A DNA stretch of 21,643 nt from the NCBI GenBank assembly GCA_013696915.1, contig JACCXR010000413.1, positions 1 through 21,643 of the forward strand, given 5' to 3'. The notes under the pieces were generated by a model, which did not search any database, was not told the origin of the DNA, and saw nothing but the letters and a program-made list of their open reading frames with translations. The translations under genes and the position numbers were made by a program. Below are positions 15,115 to 21,643 of the stretch, in pieces (the first letter of the stretch is position 1; each line of letters begins with the position of its first letter). The stretch is from Euzebyaceae bacterium (GTDB lineage Bacteria > Actinomycetota > Nitriliruptoria > Euzebyales > Egibacteraceae).

Positions 15115-17136
15115 ATGGCGAGCTCATCCCGGCGGCGTGCCGGAGCGGGCCCGGTGGCCTGCCGGGTGGCGGCCGTCGCAGTCGCGCTGACGGTGTCCCT
15201 CGGTGACGGCCCCTCGGCGGCCCTGGCCGACCACACAGATCCGGCTCAGCCTTTGTCTCCGGTGGACGGCGCCGTTGCGGAGGGCGCCGCGCGGGGGGCG
15301 GGCCGCTGGGCGTTCGTGCGCAACTTCCCCGCCAACCCCGGGACGGATCTGGGGTTCTGGGAGCGCGGCGATGCCGCCTACGCGTCGACCGGCACGCTCG
15401 GCGGTGGCGCGACGGGCCGCGTCGGCCAGCGCGTCCTGCGGCTGGTCGGCGAGGACGGCCGGGTGAATCCGGGGTGGATGGCGGATCACGGGTCAGCGGC
15501 GTGCCAGGACGACCCGTCGGCCGCGGGCAACCTGAAACTCCAGCACGATGTCCAGCTCACGCCCCGCCGTGCGCCGGAGCTGCTCATCGACACGACCGAC
15601 GACGTCGGGCGGTGCCACGACCTCGGCGGCGGCGGCCTCGAACTGATCGACGTGAGCGGCGTGGGCGTGCCCGGCGGCCCCGCAGTCCGCGAGATCCACC
15701 TGACCCGTCACGACGGGATGTCGCACACGGTCACGGTCGACGACACCCGGCCGTGGATCGTCTACAACTCCAACGGCGACTTCGCCGGCCGCGCATGGAT
15801 CGACGTGCTCGACCTCCGCACGTGCCTCGGACACGCAGGGACCTCGGTGGAAGAAAGGCGTGCGAGCTGCCGGCCGGTGGTGGCCCGCATCCCGTTCGAG
15901 GCGGATTGGGCGTCCCAACGCCTGCCCGACGGCACGCTCGGCGACCCCACCAGCTGCCATGACATCTCGGTCCGCGGTCCGCGCCTGTACTGCGCGGCCC
16001 TGAACGCCACGCTGATCCTGGACGTGGCGGAGCTCACGGACGGGTCGGGAGCCATCCGGGGCACGCCGCTGCCGTGCCGGGTCATCTCCGGGTCGTCCAC
16101 GAGTGCCGCGGTCACCGACTGCACCCTGGCCGCCGATGACCCCGCCGAAGCCATCGCGGCCTACGACGCGCTCGGCCGTCCGCAGGCGGAGGGGTGGCGC
16201 TTCCTCGGCACGGTCAACCATCCCGGGCGCGACGACGGCGAGGGGGGCCAGACCGGCCTCAACAACGTCAGGGTGCCAGCCGACGAGGGCGTGTCGATCT
16301 CGCACCAGGCGGAGTCCACCCCGCCGGAGGTCGGCGAGTGGCTGCTCGTCACCGACGAGCGCGGCGGTGGCCTGGTCGCCCCGGGCGCGTCGTGCGAGCC
16401 CGGACTCGACAACCCGATCGGCAACGGCGGCATCCACGTCTTCGACATCACCGATCCGGCCGCCCCGGTCTACGCCCTCGGTCCGGACGGACGGCCGGCC
16501 GTCTTCATCGCCGATGCGACCGTGCCCGCGGAGACCTTCTGCACGGTCCACGTCATCCACCACCTGCCGGACGAGCAGCGCCTGGTCGCCGCCTGGTACT
16601 CCCAGGGCATCAAGATCATCGACTACGCCATCGACGAGAGCGGTCGCTGGACGTTCACCGAGACGGCGTCGTTCCTCCTTCCCGGGGCGCGGACCTGGGC
16701 GGCGGACGTCTTCCGGACCGACGACCATCCCGACGGCACGCGGACGTACTGGCTGCTCAGCAACGACATGGTGCGCGGCGCGGACGTCCTGAGCTGGACG
16801 GGTCCTGCCAATCCGATCCCGACCACGACCCCGGGCACGGCTCCGCCCCCGCCGCCGACGACTCCGGCATCGACCCCGACGCCGACACCCACGCCGACAC
16901 CGATCAGGACGCCGACCGCGACTCCCGGCCGGACGGACGCCCACGGCGCCCCAGCGACGCCGGCCGCCTCGGACATCCCGCGGCCGGTCGCCGCGCCGAC
17001 GGCGCCCGCCCGGCCGGTGACCGCGCCCGGCGGGACGGCCGGCGCCGTTCTCGCACTCGGCGCTGCCGCGGCGCTCGGCGGGGCCGCCTGGTGGGGTCGG
17101 CGGCGCCTGCGGGTCGGCCGCGGCCCATCCGGGTAG
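15115..17136 (+). CDS. Secreted LVIVD-type beta-propeller surface protein with C-terminal membrane anchor
   Basis: A 673-residue exported protein. The signal peptide is about residues 1-38 (SSSRRR, then VACRVAAVAVALTVSL, cleavage near AALA-DHT). The long outer domain (~40-565) has strand-rich repeats of LVIVD-type propellers: GGLELIDVSGVGVPGGPAV, AWIDVLDLRTC, LILDVAELTDG, GGIHVFDITDPAAPVYAL and QGIKIIDYAIDESGRW. Conserved His/Asp motifs include GRCHDLGG, SHTVTVDD, SCHDISV and TVHVIHH. A Pro/Thr linker (~565-635) leads to a final hydrophobic stretch (AVLALGAAAALGGAAW) and an Arg-rich tail (RRRLRVGRG), with no LPxTG motif. The domain probably displays a ligand-binding or enzymatic propeller outside the membrane; the substrate is unknown. 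ATG 15115 gives a complete signal peptide but has no visible Shine-Dalgarno site. Confidence 0.8.
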   Translation: MASSSRRRAGAGPVACRVAAVAVALTVSLGDGPSAALADHTDPAQPLSPVDGAVAEGAARGAGRWAFVRNFPANPGTDLGFWERGDAAYASTGTLGGGATGRVGQRVLRLVGEDGRVNPGWMADHGSAACQDDPSAAGNLKLQHDVQLTPRRAPELLIDTTDDVGRCHDLGGGGLELIDVSGVGVPGGPAVREIHLTRHDGMSHTVTVDDTRPWIVYNSNGDFAGRAWIDVLDLRTCLGHAGTSVEERRASCRPVVARIPFEADWASQRLPDGTLGDPTSCHDISVRGPRLYCAALNATLILDVAELTDGSGAIRGTPLPCRVISGSSTSAAVTDCTLAADDPAEAIAAYDALGRPQAEGWRFLGTVNHPGRDDGEGGQTGLNNVRVPADEGVSISHQAESTPPEVGEWLLVTDERGGGLVAPGASCEPGLDNPIGNGGIHVFDITDPAAPVYALGPDGRPAVFIADATVPAETFCTVHVIHHLPDEQRLVAAWYSQGIKIIDYAIDESGRWTFTETASFLLPGARTWAADVFRTDDHPDGTRTYWLLSNDMVRGADVLSWTGPANPIPTTTPGTAPPPPPTTPASTPTPTPTPTPIRTPTATPGRTDAHGAPATPAASDIPRPVAAPTAPARPVTAPGGTAGAVLALGAAAALGGAAWWGRRRLRVGRGPSG

Positions 17137-17229
17137 CAGTCAACACCGAACCTCGCATGACCGTCACCCCGTATGGTGGAGGACCGCCCGCGGGTAGCTT
17201 CGATCTTGCACCACACAGGAGTGTCCCTG
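17137..17229 (+). promoter_or_regulatory. Leader region of sigK with strong ribosome site
   Basis: This gap holds two TAnnnT candidates, TATGGT (17173-17178) and TAGCTT (17195-17200), neither with a convincing -35. AGGAG at 17217-17221 stands 8 nt before ATG 17230 and decides that start over the in-frame GTG 17221. No terminator is obvious for the gene upstream. Confidence 0.4.
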
Positions 17230-17904
17230 ATGCCTGACGCCGGCGATGGCGGCGCCGCTGCGGGCCGTGGCGCACCCAGACGCCACCGCGGGCGCTCGGA
17301 AAGTGATCCGGGCCAGTCCCAACCGCTGCGCGCGGTCGACGCGGGCGAGTTCGACGAGTCGCTGACGACCGAGGCGCTGCTGGCGCGGGTGGCCAGAGGC
17401 GAGCAGCGTGCGTTCCGGTTGCTTTACGACCGGGTCGCGGGGCAGGTCTACGGCCTGATCCGGAGGGTGCTGCGCGACCCGGCGCAGTCCGAGGAGGTCG
17501 CCCAGGAAGTTCTCCTGGAAGTCTGGCGCACCGCGCCCCGGTTCGACACCGCGCGCGGCTCGGCGAGCGCCTGGATCATGACGATGGCGCACCGACGCGC
17601 CGTCGACCGCGTGCGGAGCGAACAGGCCGCACGCGACCGCGACGATCGCGCTGGGTCCCGGGCCGAAGTTCCCGCCTTCGACGTCGTCGCCGAAGAGGTG
17701 GAGGTCCGGCTCGAGCACCAGCAGGTCCGCGCCGCGCTCGACCAGCTCACCGCACTGCAGCGCCAGGCGGTCGAGCTCGCCTATTACGGCGGTTACACCT
17801 ACCGGCAGGTGGCCGAACTGCTCGAGACGCCGCTCGGGACCGTGAAGACGCGGTTGCGGGACGGTCTCATCCGCCTGCGTGACACCCTCGGGATCACCCT
17901 GTGA
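17230..17904 (+). CDS. sigK: ECF sigma factor, SigK-like
   Basis: A 224-residue ECF sigma factor. After a basic, disordered N-terminus (~1-40) comes sigma-2 (EALLARVARGEQRAFRLLYD, SEEVAQEVLLEVWRTAPRFD, ARGSASAWIMTMAHRRAVDR). Sigma-4 follows a charged linker (ALDQLTALQRQAVELAYYGG, YTYRQVAELLETPLGTVKTR). The YYGGYTYRQVAELLxTPxGTVKTR sequence is typical of the SigK/SigL-like group that pairs with RskA-type anti-sigma factors, and such a gene follows directly. In mycobacteria SigK drives secreted antigens and its own operon; here the adjacent exported LVIVD and CAP proteins are plausible but unproven targets. ATG 17230 has AGGAG 8 nt upstream. It ends in a 4-bp overlap with the anti-sigma gene. 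Confidence 0.88.
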   Translation: MPDAGDGGAAAGRGAPRRHRGRSESDPGQSQPLRAVDAGEFDESLTTEALLARVARGEQRAFRLLYDRVAGQVYGLIRRVLRDPAQSEEVAQEVLLEVWRTAPRFDTARGSASAWIMTMAHRRAVDRVRSEQAARDRDDRAGSRAEVPAFDVVAEEVEVRLEHQQVRAALDQLTALQRQAVELAYYGGYTYRQVAELLETPLGTVKTRLRDGLIRLRDTLGITL

Positions 17905-18614
17905 CCGCGGACGTGCACACGCTGACCGGCGCATACGCCGTCGATGCGCTCCCCGTCGGCGAGCGCGCGTTCTTCGAGCGGCACCTCGGCGCGTGCGAGG
18001 CCTGCAACTCCGAGGTCGAGGAACTCGCCCGCACGGCGGCCCGTCTCGCCGAGGTCACCGCCGAACCGTCACCCGCGACGCTGCGCGCGCGCGTCCTCGC
18101 GCTGGTCGACCGCACCCGGCAGCTGGCGCCGGCGACCCACCGGCCCGCTCCGAGCCGTCCCGCCGCCTGGCGGCCGGCCATGACCGCGGTCGCCGCTGGG
18201 GTGGTGCTCGCGGCCCTGGCGATGGGCGCCGCGACGCCATGGCGCCGCGACCCGCCGGTGAGCGTCGAGGTGGCCGCGGTCCTCGCGGCCGGCGACCTCC
18301 GCCAGGTCGATCTCACCGGCCCGGCGGGCGCGACCGTCCGTTTCGTCTACTCCCAGGACCTCGACCGCGGCGTGGTCATCGCGCGTGGTCTGCCGCCGGC
18401 GCCGGACGGGCACCGGTATGCACTGTGGCTGTACCAGGACGGGCAGCCGCGACCGGCTGGCGTCCTCGTCGCCTCCGCGGTGGTGGCGACCACCGTCGTC
18501 GACGGCCTTGTCACGCATGCCGACACCGTGGCCGTGACCGTCGAGCCGGACTCCGCGACGGCCGGCCCCACGGGAACGCCGATCGTCCAGGGCGCCCTCT
18601 CCACGCCCGGCTGA
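17901..18614 (+). CDS. rskA: Anti-sigma factor, RskA family
   Basis: A 237-residue single-pass membrane protein starting at GTG 17901, overlapping the sigma stop by 4 bp (GTGA). The cytoplasmic N-terminus is a zinc-containing anti-sigma domain: H6, then H28-LGA-C32-EA-C35 after LTGAYAVDALPVGERAFFER. Residues ~93-112 are the membrane segment (AMTAVAAGVVLAALAMGAAT). The outer part, ~115-237, matches the RskA C-terminal domain (VVIARGLPPAPDGHRYALWL, YQDGQPRPAGVL). By analogy it holds the sigma factor at the membrane until it is cleaved in a regulated way. Length and motif order are normal. Its stop lies 13 bp from the stop of the convergent acyltransferase gene. Confidence 0.9.
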   Translation: MTADVHTLTGAYAVDALPVGERAFFERHLGACEACNSEVEELARTAARLAEVTAEPSPATLRARVLALVDRTRQLAPATHRPAPSRPAAWRPAMTAVAAGVVLAALAMGAATPWRRDPPVSVEVAAVLAAGDLRQVDLTGPAGATVRFVYSQDLDRGVVIARGLPPAPDGHRYALWLYQDGQPRPAGVLVASAVVATTVVDGLVTHADTVAVTVEPDSATAGPTGTPIVQGALSTPG

Positions 18615-18627
18615 GGTCACCGGGGAT

Positions 18628-19257
18628 TCAGCCGTCGGCGAGCTCTTGGGCCCGCGGCACAAGAGCGCGGACGGCGGCCATGATCCGCTCTGCAGCGGCC
18701 CGCGTGTCGTCCGCCGTGTCCCCGGTGAGGTCGTCGAGGGGCACGACCGGCCCGATCACGACGCCGACGGGAGCGGGCAGAAGGCGGCGGAACAGCGGGC
18801 GGAGGCGCCACTGCATGCCCCACATCGCCACCGGAACGACCGGCGCCCGCGACGTCAGCGCCAGGCGGCCGACCCCTGGCCGCACCGGGGGCGGCGGTCC
18901 GGTCCGGACGATCGTGCCCTCCGGGTAGATCACGACGCAGGCTCCCGCGCGGAGCGTCGCGGCGGCCCCGGCGAGCGCGACGCCGTCCCGCGCTCCCCGG
19001 ACGACCGGGATCTGGCCGCCCCTGCGGAGCACCCACCCGACGACCGGCGCGGTGAACAGCTCCGCTCTCGTCATGAAGCGCACCCGCCGTCCCAGCCGGT
19101 CGAGCGTCGCCCCGAGAACGAGCGGGTCGCGGTACGACACGTGCATCGCCGCCACGACGACCGGGCCGCGGATCGGCAGCAGCCCGGCACCCTCGACACG
19201 CACACGGAAGGCCGCACGAACGAGGGCCCGGACGAGCCTCACCGCGATCAGGTACAC
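18628..19257 (-). CDS. plsC: 1-acylglycerol-3-phosphate acyltransferase (PlsC-like)
   Basis: A 209-residue membrane-associated acyltransferase that would make phosphatidic acid from lysophosphatidate. The HX4D catalytic motif is H39-VSYR-D44 (in AAMHVSYRDPL). The acceptor-binding motif is YPEGTIV with E113-G114-T115. FMTRAELFTAPVVGWVLRRG and a final VPVAMWG motif are also present. The residue before His is Met, where most relatives have Asn. Specificity among lysolipids cannot be told from sequence. GTG 19257 is chosen; GTG 19242 is a close alternative, and no strong ribosome site marks either. It converges on rskA with a 13-bp gap and faces the CAP gene across a 350-bp control region. Confidence 0.88.
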   Translation of the reverse strand: MYLIAVRLVRALVRAAFRVRVEGAGLLPIRGPVVVAAMHVSYRDPLVLGATLDRLGRRVRFMTRAELFTAPVVGWVLRRGGQIPVVRGARDGVALAGAAATLRAGACVVIYPEGTIVRTGPPPPVRPGVGRLALTSRAPVVPVAMWGMQWRLRPLFRRLLPAPVGVVIGPVVPLDDLTGDTADDTRAAAERIMAAVRALVPRAQELADG

Positions 19258-19607
19258 GAGCGCAGCTCTGTCTCGATCGCGGCGGAGGACGTCGTCGGGT
19301 TCGGCCGGAGTCGCATGGTGGCCTTCACCCTAGGCCGTGGCGGACAGGGCTGGACCGAGACCTCAGGCACCTCAGAAGGCACATTTGCCCCCAGCGCCCA
19401 CGGTATTAGGATCATCCTCCCCAACCGGGCTAGTTCGGACGCCGCCAAGCCCCCCTCGACGGCGCAGCCACGACCCGCGAGCCCCAACGCGCGTCCCCGA
19501 ACCGTGCCTCTTCCCCCGGCACAGGAGGTCTGGCTATTTCTGCGACCCCTCGTTTCCTCCGTCAGCATTTCCATGGCGGTCGCTGCGCGACCGCCACCAC
19601 CGAGGTC
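19258..19607. other. 350-bp divergent gap between plsC and the CAP/CWB2 gene
   Basis: No gene is supported here. It holds a short hairpin GGCCT/AGGCC at 19320-19336, a candidate plus-strand promoter at 19385-19412, several GC-rich stems (for example GTGCC/GGCAC at 19502-19520), and the first copy of an 84-bp tandem repeat from 19562. If the promoter is real, the CAP gene has a leader of roughly 190-270 nt, long enough for an RNA regulatory structure. Confidence 0.5.
19385..19412 (+). promoter_or_regulatory. Candidate promoter of the CAP/CWB2 gene
   Basis: TTGCCC (19385-19390), a 16-bp spacer and TAGGAT (19407-19412) fit a SigA-type promoter. It sits in the least GC-rich part of the gap and points to the CAP gene. 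Confidence 0.4.
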
Positions 19608-19733
19608 ATGAAAATCTCCTCGGACGAGCCTCGGCGATTCACGGCTCAGCATCCTCATGGCGGTCGCTGCGCGACCGCCACCACCGAGGTCATGAGAATC
19701 GGCTCGGACGAGCCTCGGCGATTCACGGCTCAG
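19562..19733. repeat. 84-bp tandem duplication with hairpin and start codon in each copy
   Basis: Copy 1 is 19562-19645 and copy 2 is 19646-19729, with the match ending at 19733. They differ at only a few positions, clustered at 19569-19571 versus 19653-19655 and just after each ATG. Each copy has a perfect 10-bp stem (TGGCGGTCGC and GCGACCGCCA, loop TGC, at 19574-19596 and 19658-19680), then ACCACCGAGGTCATG. The period is 28 codons, so frame is kept. Whether this is coding, leader RNA or a dispersed genomic repeat cannot be told from one locus. Confidence 0.9.
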
Positions 19734-21119
19734 GTCGTTCTGCTGGCCCTCCTCGCGCTCTTCGCGCTGACCCCCGCCGCCCCGGCGCGCGCGGAGTCGA
19801 CGCCCGCCGCCGTCGAGGCCCAGCTTCTCGACATGATCAACGCGACCCGTGCCCAGCAGGGGCTGGCCGCCCTCCGGGTCGACCAGCGGCTCGTCGACTC
19901 GGCGCGGCGCTGGTCGGCGCAGATCGCCGGGGAGGGCACCCTCCGCCACGACCCCGGCCTCTCCGCGGCGGTCCCGGCCGGCTGCACGAGCTGGGGTGAG
20001 GCGGTCGGGACTACCGCGTCCGGCGACCCCGCCACCGCGCTGCACGACGCGTTCATCGCCTCCCCGCCCCACCGGGCGATCCTCCTCAGCACCGTGTTCT
20101 CCGACGTCGGAATCGGCGCCGCCCCCGGGCACGGGTCGATGTGGACGACCCTCCGGTTCACCGCGGGCGCGCCGGCCCCGGTGCCGGCCCCGGTGCCGGC
20201 CCCGGCGCCGGTCAGCACGGCCACCGACGAGACGCTGGCCCTCGCCCGCCGGATCTTCGGGTCCGGCGGGGCCTCCCGCGTCGTCCTCGTCCGCGACGAC
20301 GACTTCCCGGACGCGCTCGCGGCCGGGCCCCTGGCCAGGGGACAGGGTCCCGTCCTGCTCCACCCTGCAGGCTCGACGCTGTTGCCCACGGTCCGCGACA
20401 CCCTCCGAGACGTCCTGCCGCGCGGCGCCACGGTCTTCATCGTCGGCGGCCCCGTCGCGGTCGACCCCGGCATAGAGGCGGCGTTGCGGTCGGAGGGCTG
20501 GTCCGTCCGCCGGGTCGCCGGAGCCGATCGGGTGGAGACGGCGGCCGCGGTCGCGCGCGCCATCGCCAAGCGCGACGGGCGGCCCGCGATGGCGCTGCTC
20601 TCCACCGGCGACGACTGGCCCGACGCGGCGGCTGGCGGCGCCTTCGGCGCCCGCAGCGGCGCGCCGATCCTCCTGTCCGACCCCGACCATCTCTCGGAGG
20701 CCACGCGGGCGGTGCTCCGCGACCTCGACGACCCGGAGGTCGTCGCGCTCGGCGGCCCGGCTGCCCTGAGCGACGCCGCCGTGAGCGCCGCCGGCGCCAC
20801 CCGCGTCTCCGGCGAGACCCGTGAAGAAACCGCGCTGGCGGTCGCCCGGTCGCTGTGGGGACGGACCACCGCCGGCGCGGCACCCGCCTGGACGGCCGTG
20901 CCGTCCGGCGGCACCGACGGCTGGGCCTGGGCGCTCACGATCGCTCCGGTGGCGGCGCGGCAGAACGCGGCGCCGCTCCTGGTCGGCGAGTCGCTGAACC
21001 CGGCCGTCCACGCGTACCTCGCCGGCCTCGGCTACGCCGGCGCGCCCCACGCCACGGTCACGGCGCACGGCCCCGTGTCGCCGGCCGCGCTCGCCGGGCT
21101 GACCGCACTCGTCGACTGA
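19692..21119 (+). CDS. Secreted CAP-domain protein with cell-wall-binding repeat 2 modules
   Basis: A 475-residue exported protein from ATG 19692. Residues 1-34 are a signal peptide (MRIGSDEPRRFTAQ, then VVLLALLALFALTPAAPARA). Residues ~38-160 are a CAP/SCP domain (VEAQLLDMINATRAQQGLAA, LRHDPGL, SWGEAVG, SPPHRAILLSTVFSDVGIG). A Pro/Ala linker follows. Residues ~175-475 hold three CWB2-type repeats (VVLVRDDDFPDALAAGPLA, ALLSTGDDWPDAAAGGAFG and a third ending APLLVGESLNPAV), with VFIVGGPVAV and VVALGGPAAL strands between them. CWB2 modules bind wall polymers, so this is a wall-attached CAP protein; CAP activity varies by family. ATG 19608 in the first repeat copy would give 503 residues, but the shorter form has the cleaner signal peptide. 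GAGG stands only 2 nt before either ATG. Confidence 0.85.
   Translation: MRIGSDEPRRFTAQVVLLALLALFALTPAAPARAESTPAAVEAQLLDMINATRAQQGLAALRVDQRLVDSARRWSAQIAGEGTLRHDPGLSAAVPAGCTSWGEAVGTTASGDPATALHDAFIASPPHRAILLSTVFSDVGIGAAPGHGSMWTTLRFTAGAPAPVPAPVPAPAPVSTATDETLALARRIFGSGGASRVVLVRDDDFPDALAAGPLARGQGPVLLHPAGSTLLPTVRDTLRDVLPRGATVFIVGGPVAVDPGIEAALRSEGWSVRRVAGADRVETAAAVARAIAKRDGRPAMALLSTGDDWPDAAAGGAFGARSGAPILLSDPDHLSEATRAVLRDLDDPEVVALGGPAALSDAAVSAAGATRVSGETREETALAVARSLWGRTTAGAAPAWTAVPSGGTDGWAWALTIAPVAARQNAAPLLVGESLNPAVHAYLAGLGYAGAPHATVTAHGPVSPAALAGLTALVD
20171..20206. repeat. 12-bp tandem repeat in the CAP-CWB2 linker
   Basis: Three 12-bp units (20171-20182, 20183-20194, 20195-20206) of GCCGGCCCCGGT, the last with one change, encode the PAPV linker between the CAP and wall-binding parts. 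Confidence 0.85.
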
Positions 21120-21176
21120 TCCGCCACGCCTCTCCGGCCACGATCCACAGGCGCCGTCGTACCAGCCGAGCTGTGA

Positions 21177-21200
21177 CACACTCGTGTGCCACGCTCGTGG
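21177..21200. repeat. Two adjacent 12-bp dyads upstream of the first right-edge ORF
   Basis: CACACTCGTGTG (21177-21188) and CCACGCTCGTGG (21189-21200) each have 5-bp inverted arms around a 2-bp centre (TC and CT). They abut each other and end 4 bp before ATG 21205. GTGACA (21173-21178) could be a -35, but no good -10 follows. They look like an operator pair or a small double hairpin. Confidence 0.45.
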
Positions 21201-21204
21201 GGCG

Positions 21205-21444
21205 ATGACCAGCCGACGCTCACGCCAACCTCTGCGCCCAGAAGACGCGGTCACCGTCCTCGCCGCTGCTGCGCTCGACATCGACGCCGTCGCCACCCGG
21301 ACCGTCGGCAGGTGGGAACGGCTGGAAGACGCCGATGCCGACCCGGTCCTCCCGCAGCGCGACGAGCCGGGCCGCCGAGTCGCTCGCCGAGGTCGCTGCC
21401 CGGCTGCGGCGCGAGGGACTTCTCGGCCACGCCGGTCCGGCTGA
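21205..21444 (+). CDS. Short uncharacterised protein, possibly frameshifted
   Basis: This 79-codon ORF starts at ATG 21205 with only a weak G-rich ribosome site. The first ~45 residues look like real protein (PEDAVTVLAAAALDIDAVAT then RTVGRWERLEDADAD) and resemble the next ORF downstream. After that the frame turns Arg/Pro-rich (GRRVARRGRCPAAARGTSRP), while the +1 frame gives a helix-like AESLAEVAARLRREGLLGH from about 21374. A frameshift near 21,335-21,350 would join the two good parts. An overlapping ORF from ATG 21335 is another reading. I do not recognise the family. Confidence 0.45.
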   Translation: MTSRRSRQPLRPEDAVTVLAAAALDIDAVATRTVGRWERLEDADADPVLPQRDEPGRRVARRGRCPAAARGTSRPRRSG

Positions 21445-21468
21445 CCGGCTCTTCTCTCGATCTAGACT
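21441..21468 (+). promoter_or_regulatory. Candidate promoter of the last ORF
   Basis: CTGACC (21441-21446), a 16-bp spacer and TAGACT (21463-21468) make one of the better SigA-type matches in the window. Transcription would start near 21475, very close to the start of the last reading frame. Confidence 0.5.
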
Positions 21469-21501
21469 GCGGCCACTGAGTCCGACACCGCTCCGAAGAA
21501 T

Positions 21502-21643
21502 CTGGACGATGCGCGACGGCGGGAGGATATCGCCGCGGTCATCGCGGGTGCCGCGGCCGACATCGACGCCGTCGCGCTTCGAACCGCCATCGCGGTGCGC
21601 CGCTTGGAGGCACAAGGTCATCCCCCGCCTGATGCAACTCAAC
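21502..21643 (+). CDS. Partial uncharacterised ORF related to the preceding one
   Basis: This reading frame runs off the window. It includes REDIAAVIAGAAADIDAVAL, then RTAIAVRRLEAQGHPPDATQ. The DIDAVAxRTxxxxxRLE core is shared with the ORF starting at 21205, in the same relative frame, and both contain GACATCGACGCCGTCGC in the DNA, so they are probably tandem relatives. No ATG, GTG or TTG precedes the core after the in-frame TAG at 21463. The coordinate given is an in-frame CTG and is only a placeholder. The function is unknown. Confidence 0.35.
   Translation, partial: MDDARRREDIAAVIAGAAADIDAVALRTAIAVRRLEAQGHPPPDATQ

Noticed and set aside
15493..16944. 483-codon minus-strand ORF opposite the LVIVD gene
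   Set aside because: No motifs; the plus strand has a signal peptide, propeller repeats and a membrane anchor.
19258..19607. Cyclic-di-AMP (ydaO-type) or cyclic-di-GMP riboswitch before the wall-protein gene
   Set aside because: Such switches often precede wall genes in actinobacteria, but the GGGGA-CC and GGGGTGAA-type cores of the first and the GEMM core of the second are not seen in the plus strand.
19562..19733. CRISPR array
   Set aside because: There are only two directly abutting 84-bp copies with no spacers, and no cas genes are present.
19248..21296. 682-codon minus-strand ORF opposite the CAP/CWB2 gene
   Set aside because: It is Arg/Gly-rich with no domain pattern, lies antisense to a protein with clear signal peptide, CAP and CWB2 motifs, and is a product of high GC3.

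Overview
The window is about 21.6 kb of very GC-rich, gene-dense bacterial DNA. The gene content points to an actinobacterium (Actinomycetota), possibly a deep-branching lineage. The indicators are a GNAT-first protein-acetyltransferase/acyl-CoA-synthetase fusion, a SigK/RskA-type ECF sigma/anti-sigma pair, a BldN-like ECF sigma factor next to a DUF5667 protein, a secreted CAP protein with cell-wall-binding repeat 2 modules, and many GTG starts with 4-bp stop/start overlaps. The phylum is an inference from gene families; I cannot name a species. I see no rRNA, tRNA, CRISPR array or transposase.

Left part (1-9.7 kb). A partial Uma2-like gene leaves the left edge on the minus strand. Divergent from it are a large acetyltransferase/NDP-forming acyl-CoA ligase fusion and a HAD type II dehalogenase-like hydrolase 3 bp downstream. 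A strong hairpin ends this pair against a convergent polysaccharide-type flippase. A small SnoaL/NTF2-like gene follows on the minus strand, divergent from a full-length cobalamin-dependent methionine synthase (metH).

Middle part (9.8-14.2 kb, all minus). This is the most coherent unit: a BldN-like ECF sigma factor, a membrane DUF5667 protein (probable anti-sigma factor), APS kinase (cysC), an unrecognised 116-residue protein, and an SLC13 permease with two RCK_C domains. Four consecutive junctions are either 7 bp apart or overlap by 4 bp. Sigma control, sulfate activation and anion transport are therefore probably co-expressed. No ATP sulfurylase gene is in the window.

Right part (14.4-21.6 kb). 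A putative winged-helix protein has a near-perfect inverted repeat over its own promoter. Next come a secreted LVIVD-type surface protein with a C-terminal membrane anchor, a sigK-rskA pair, and a convergent plsC-like acyltransferase. After a 350-bp gap there is an 84-bp tandem duplication carrying a 10-bp hairpin, a Shine-Dalgarno-like tetramer and a start codon; it runs into a CAP/CWB2 secreted protein. The right edge holds two short related ORFs sharing an ALDIDAVA/AADIDAVA core. The first may be frameshifted and the second runs off the window.
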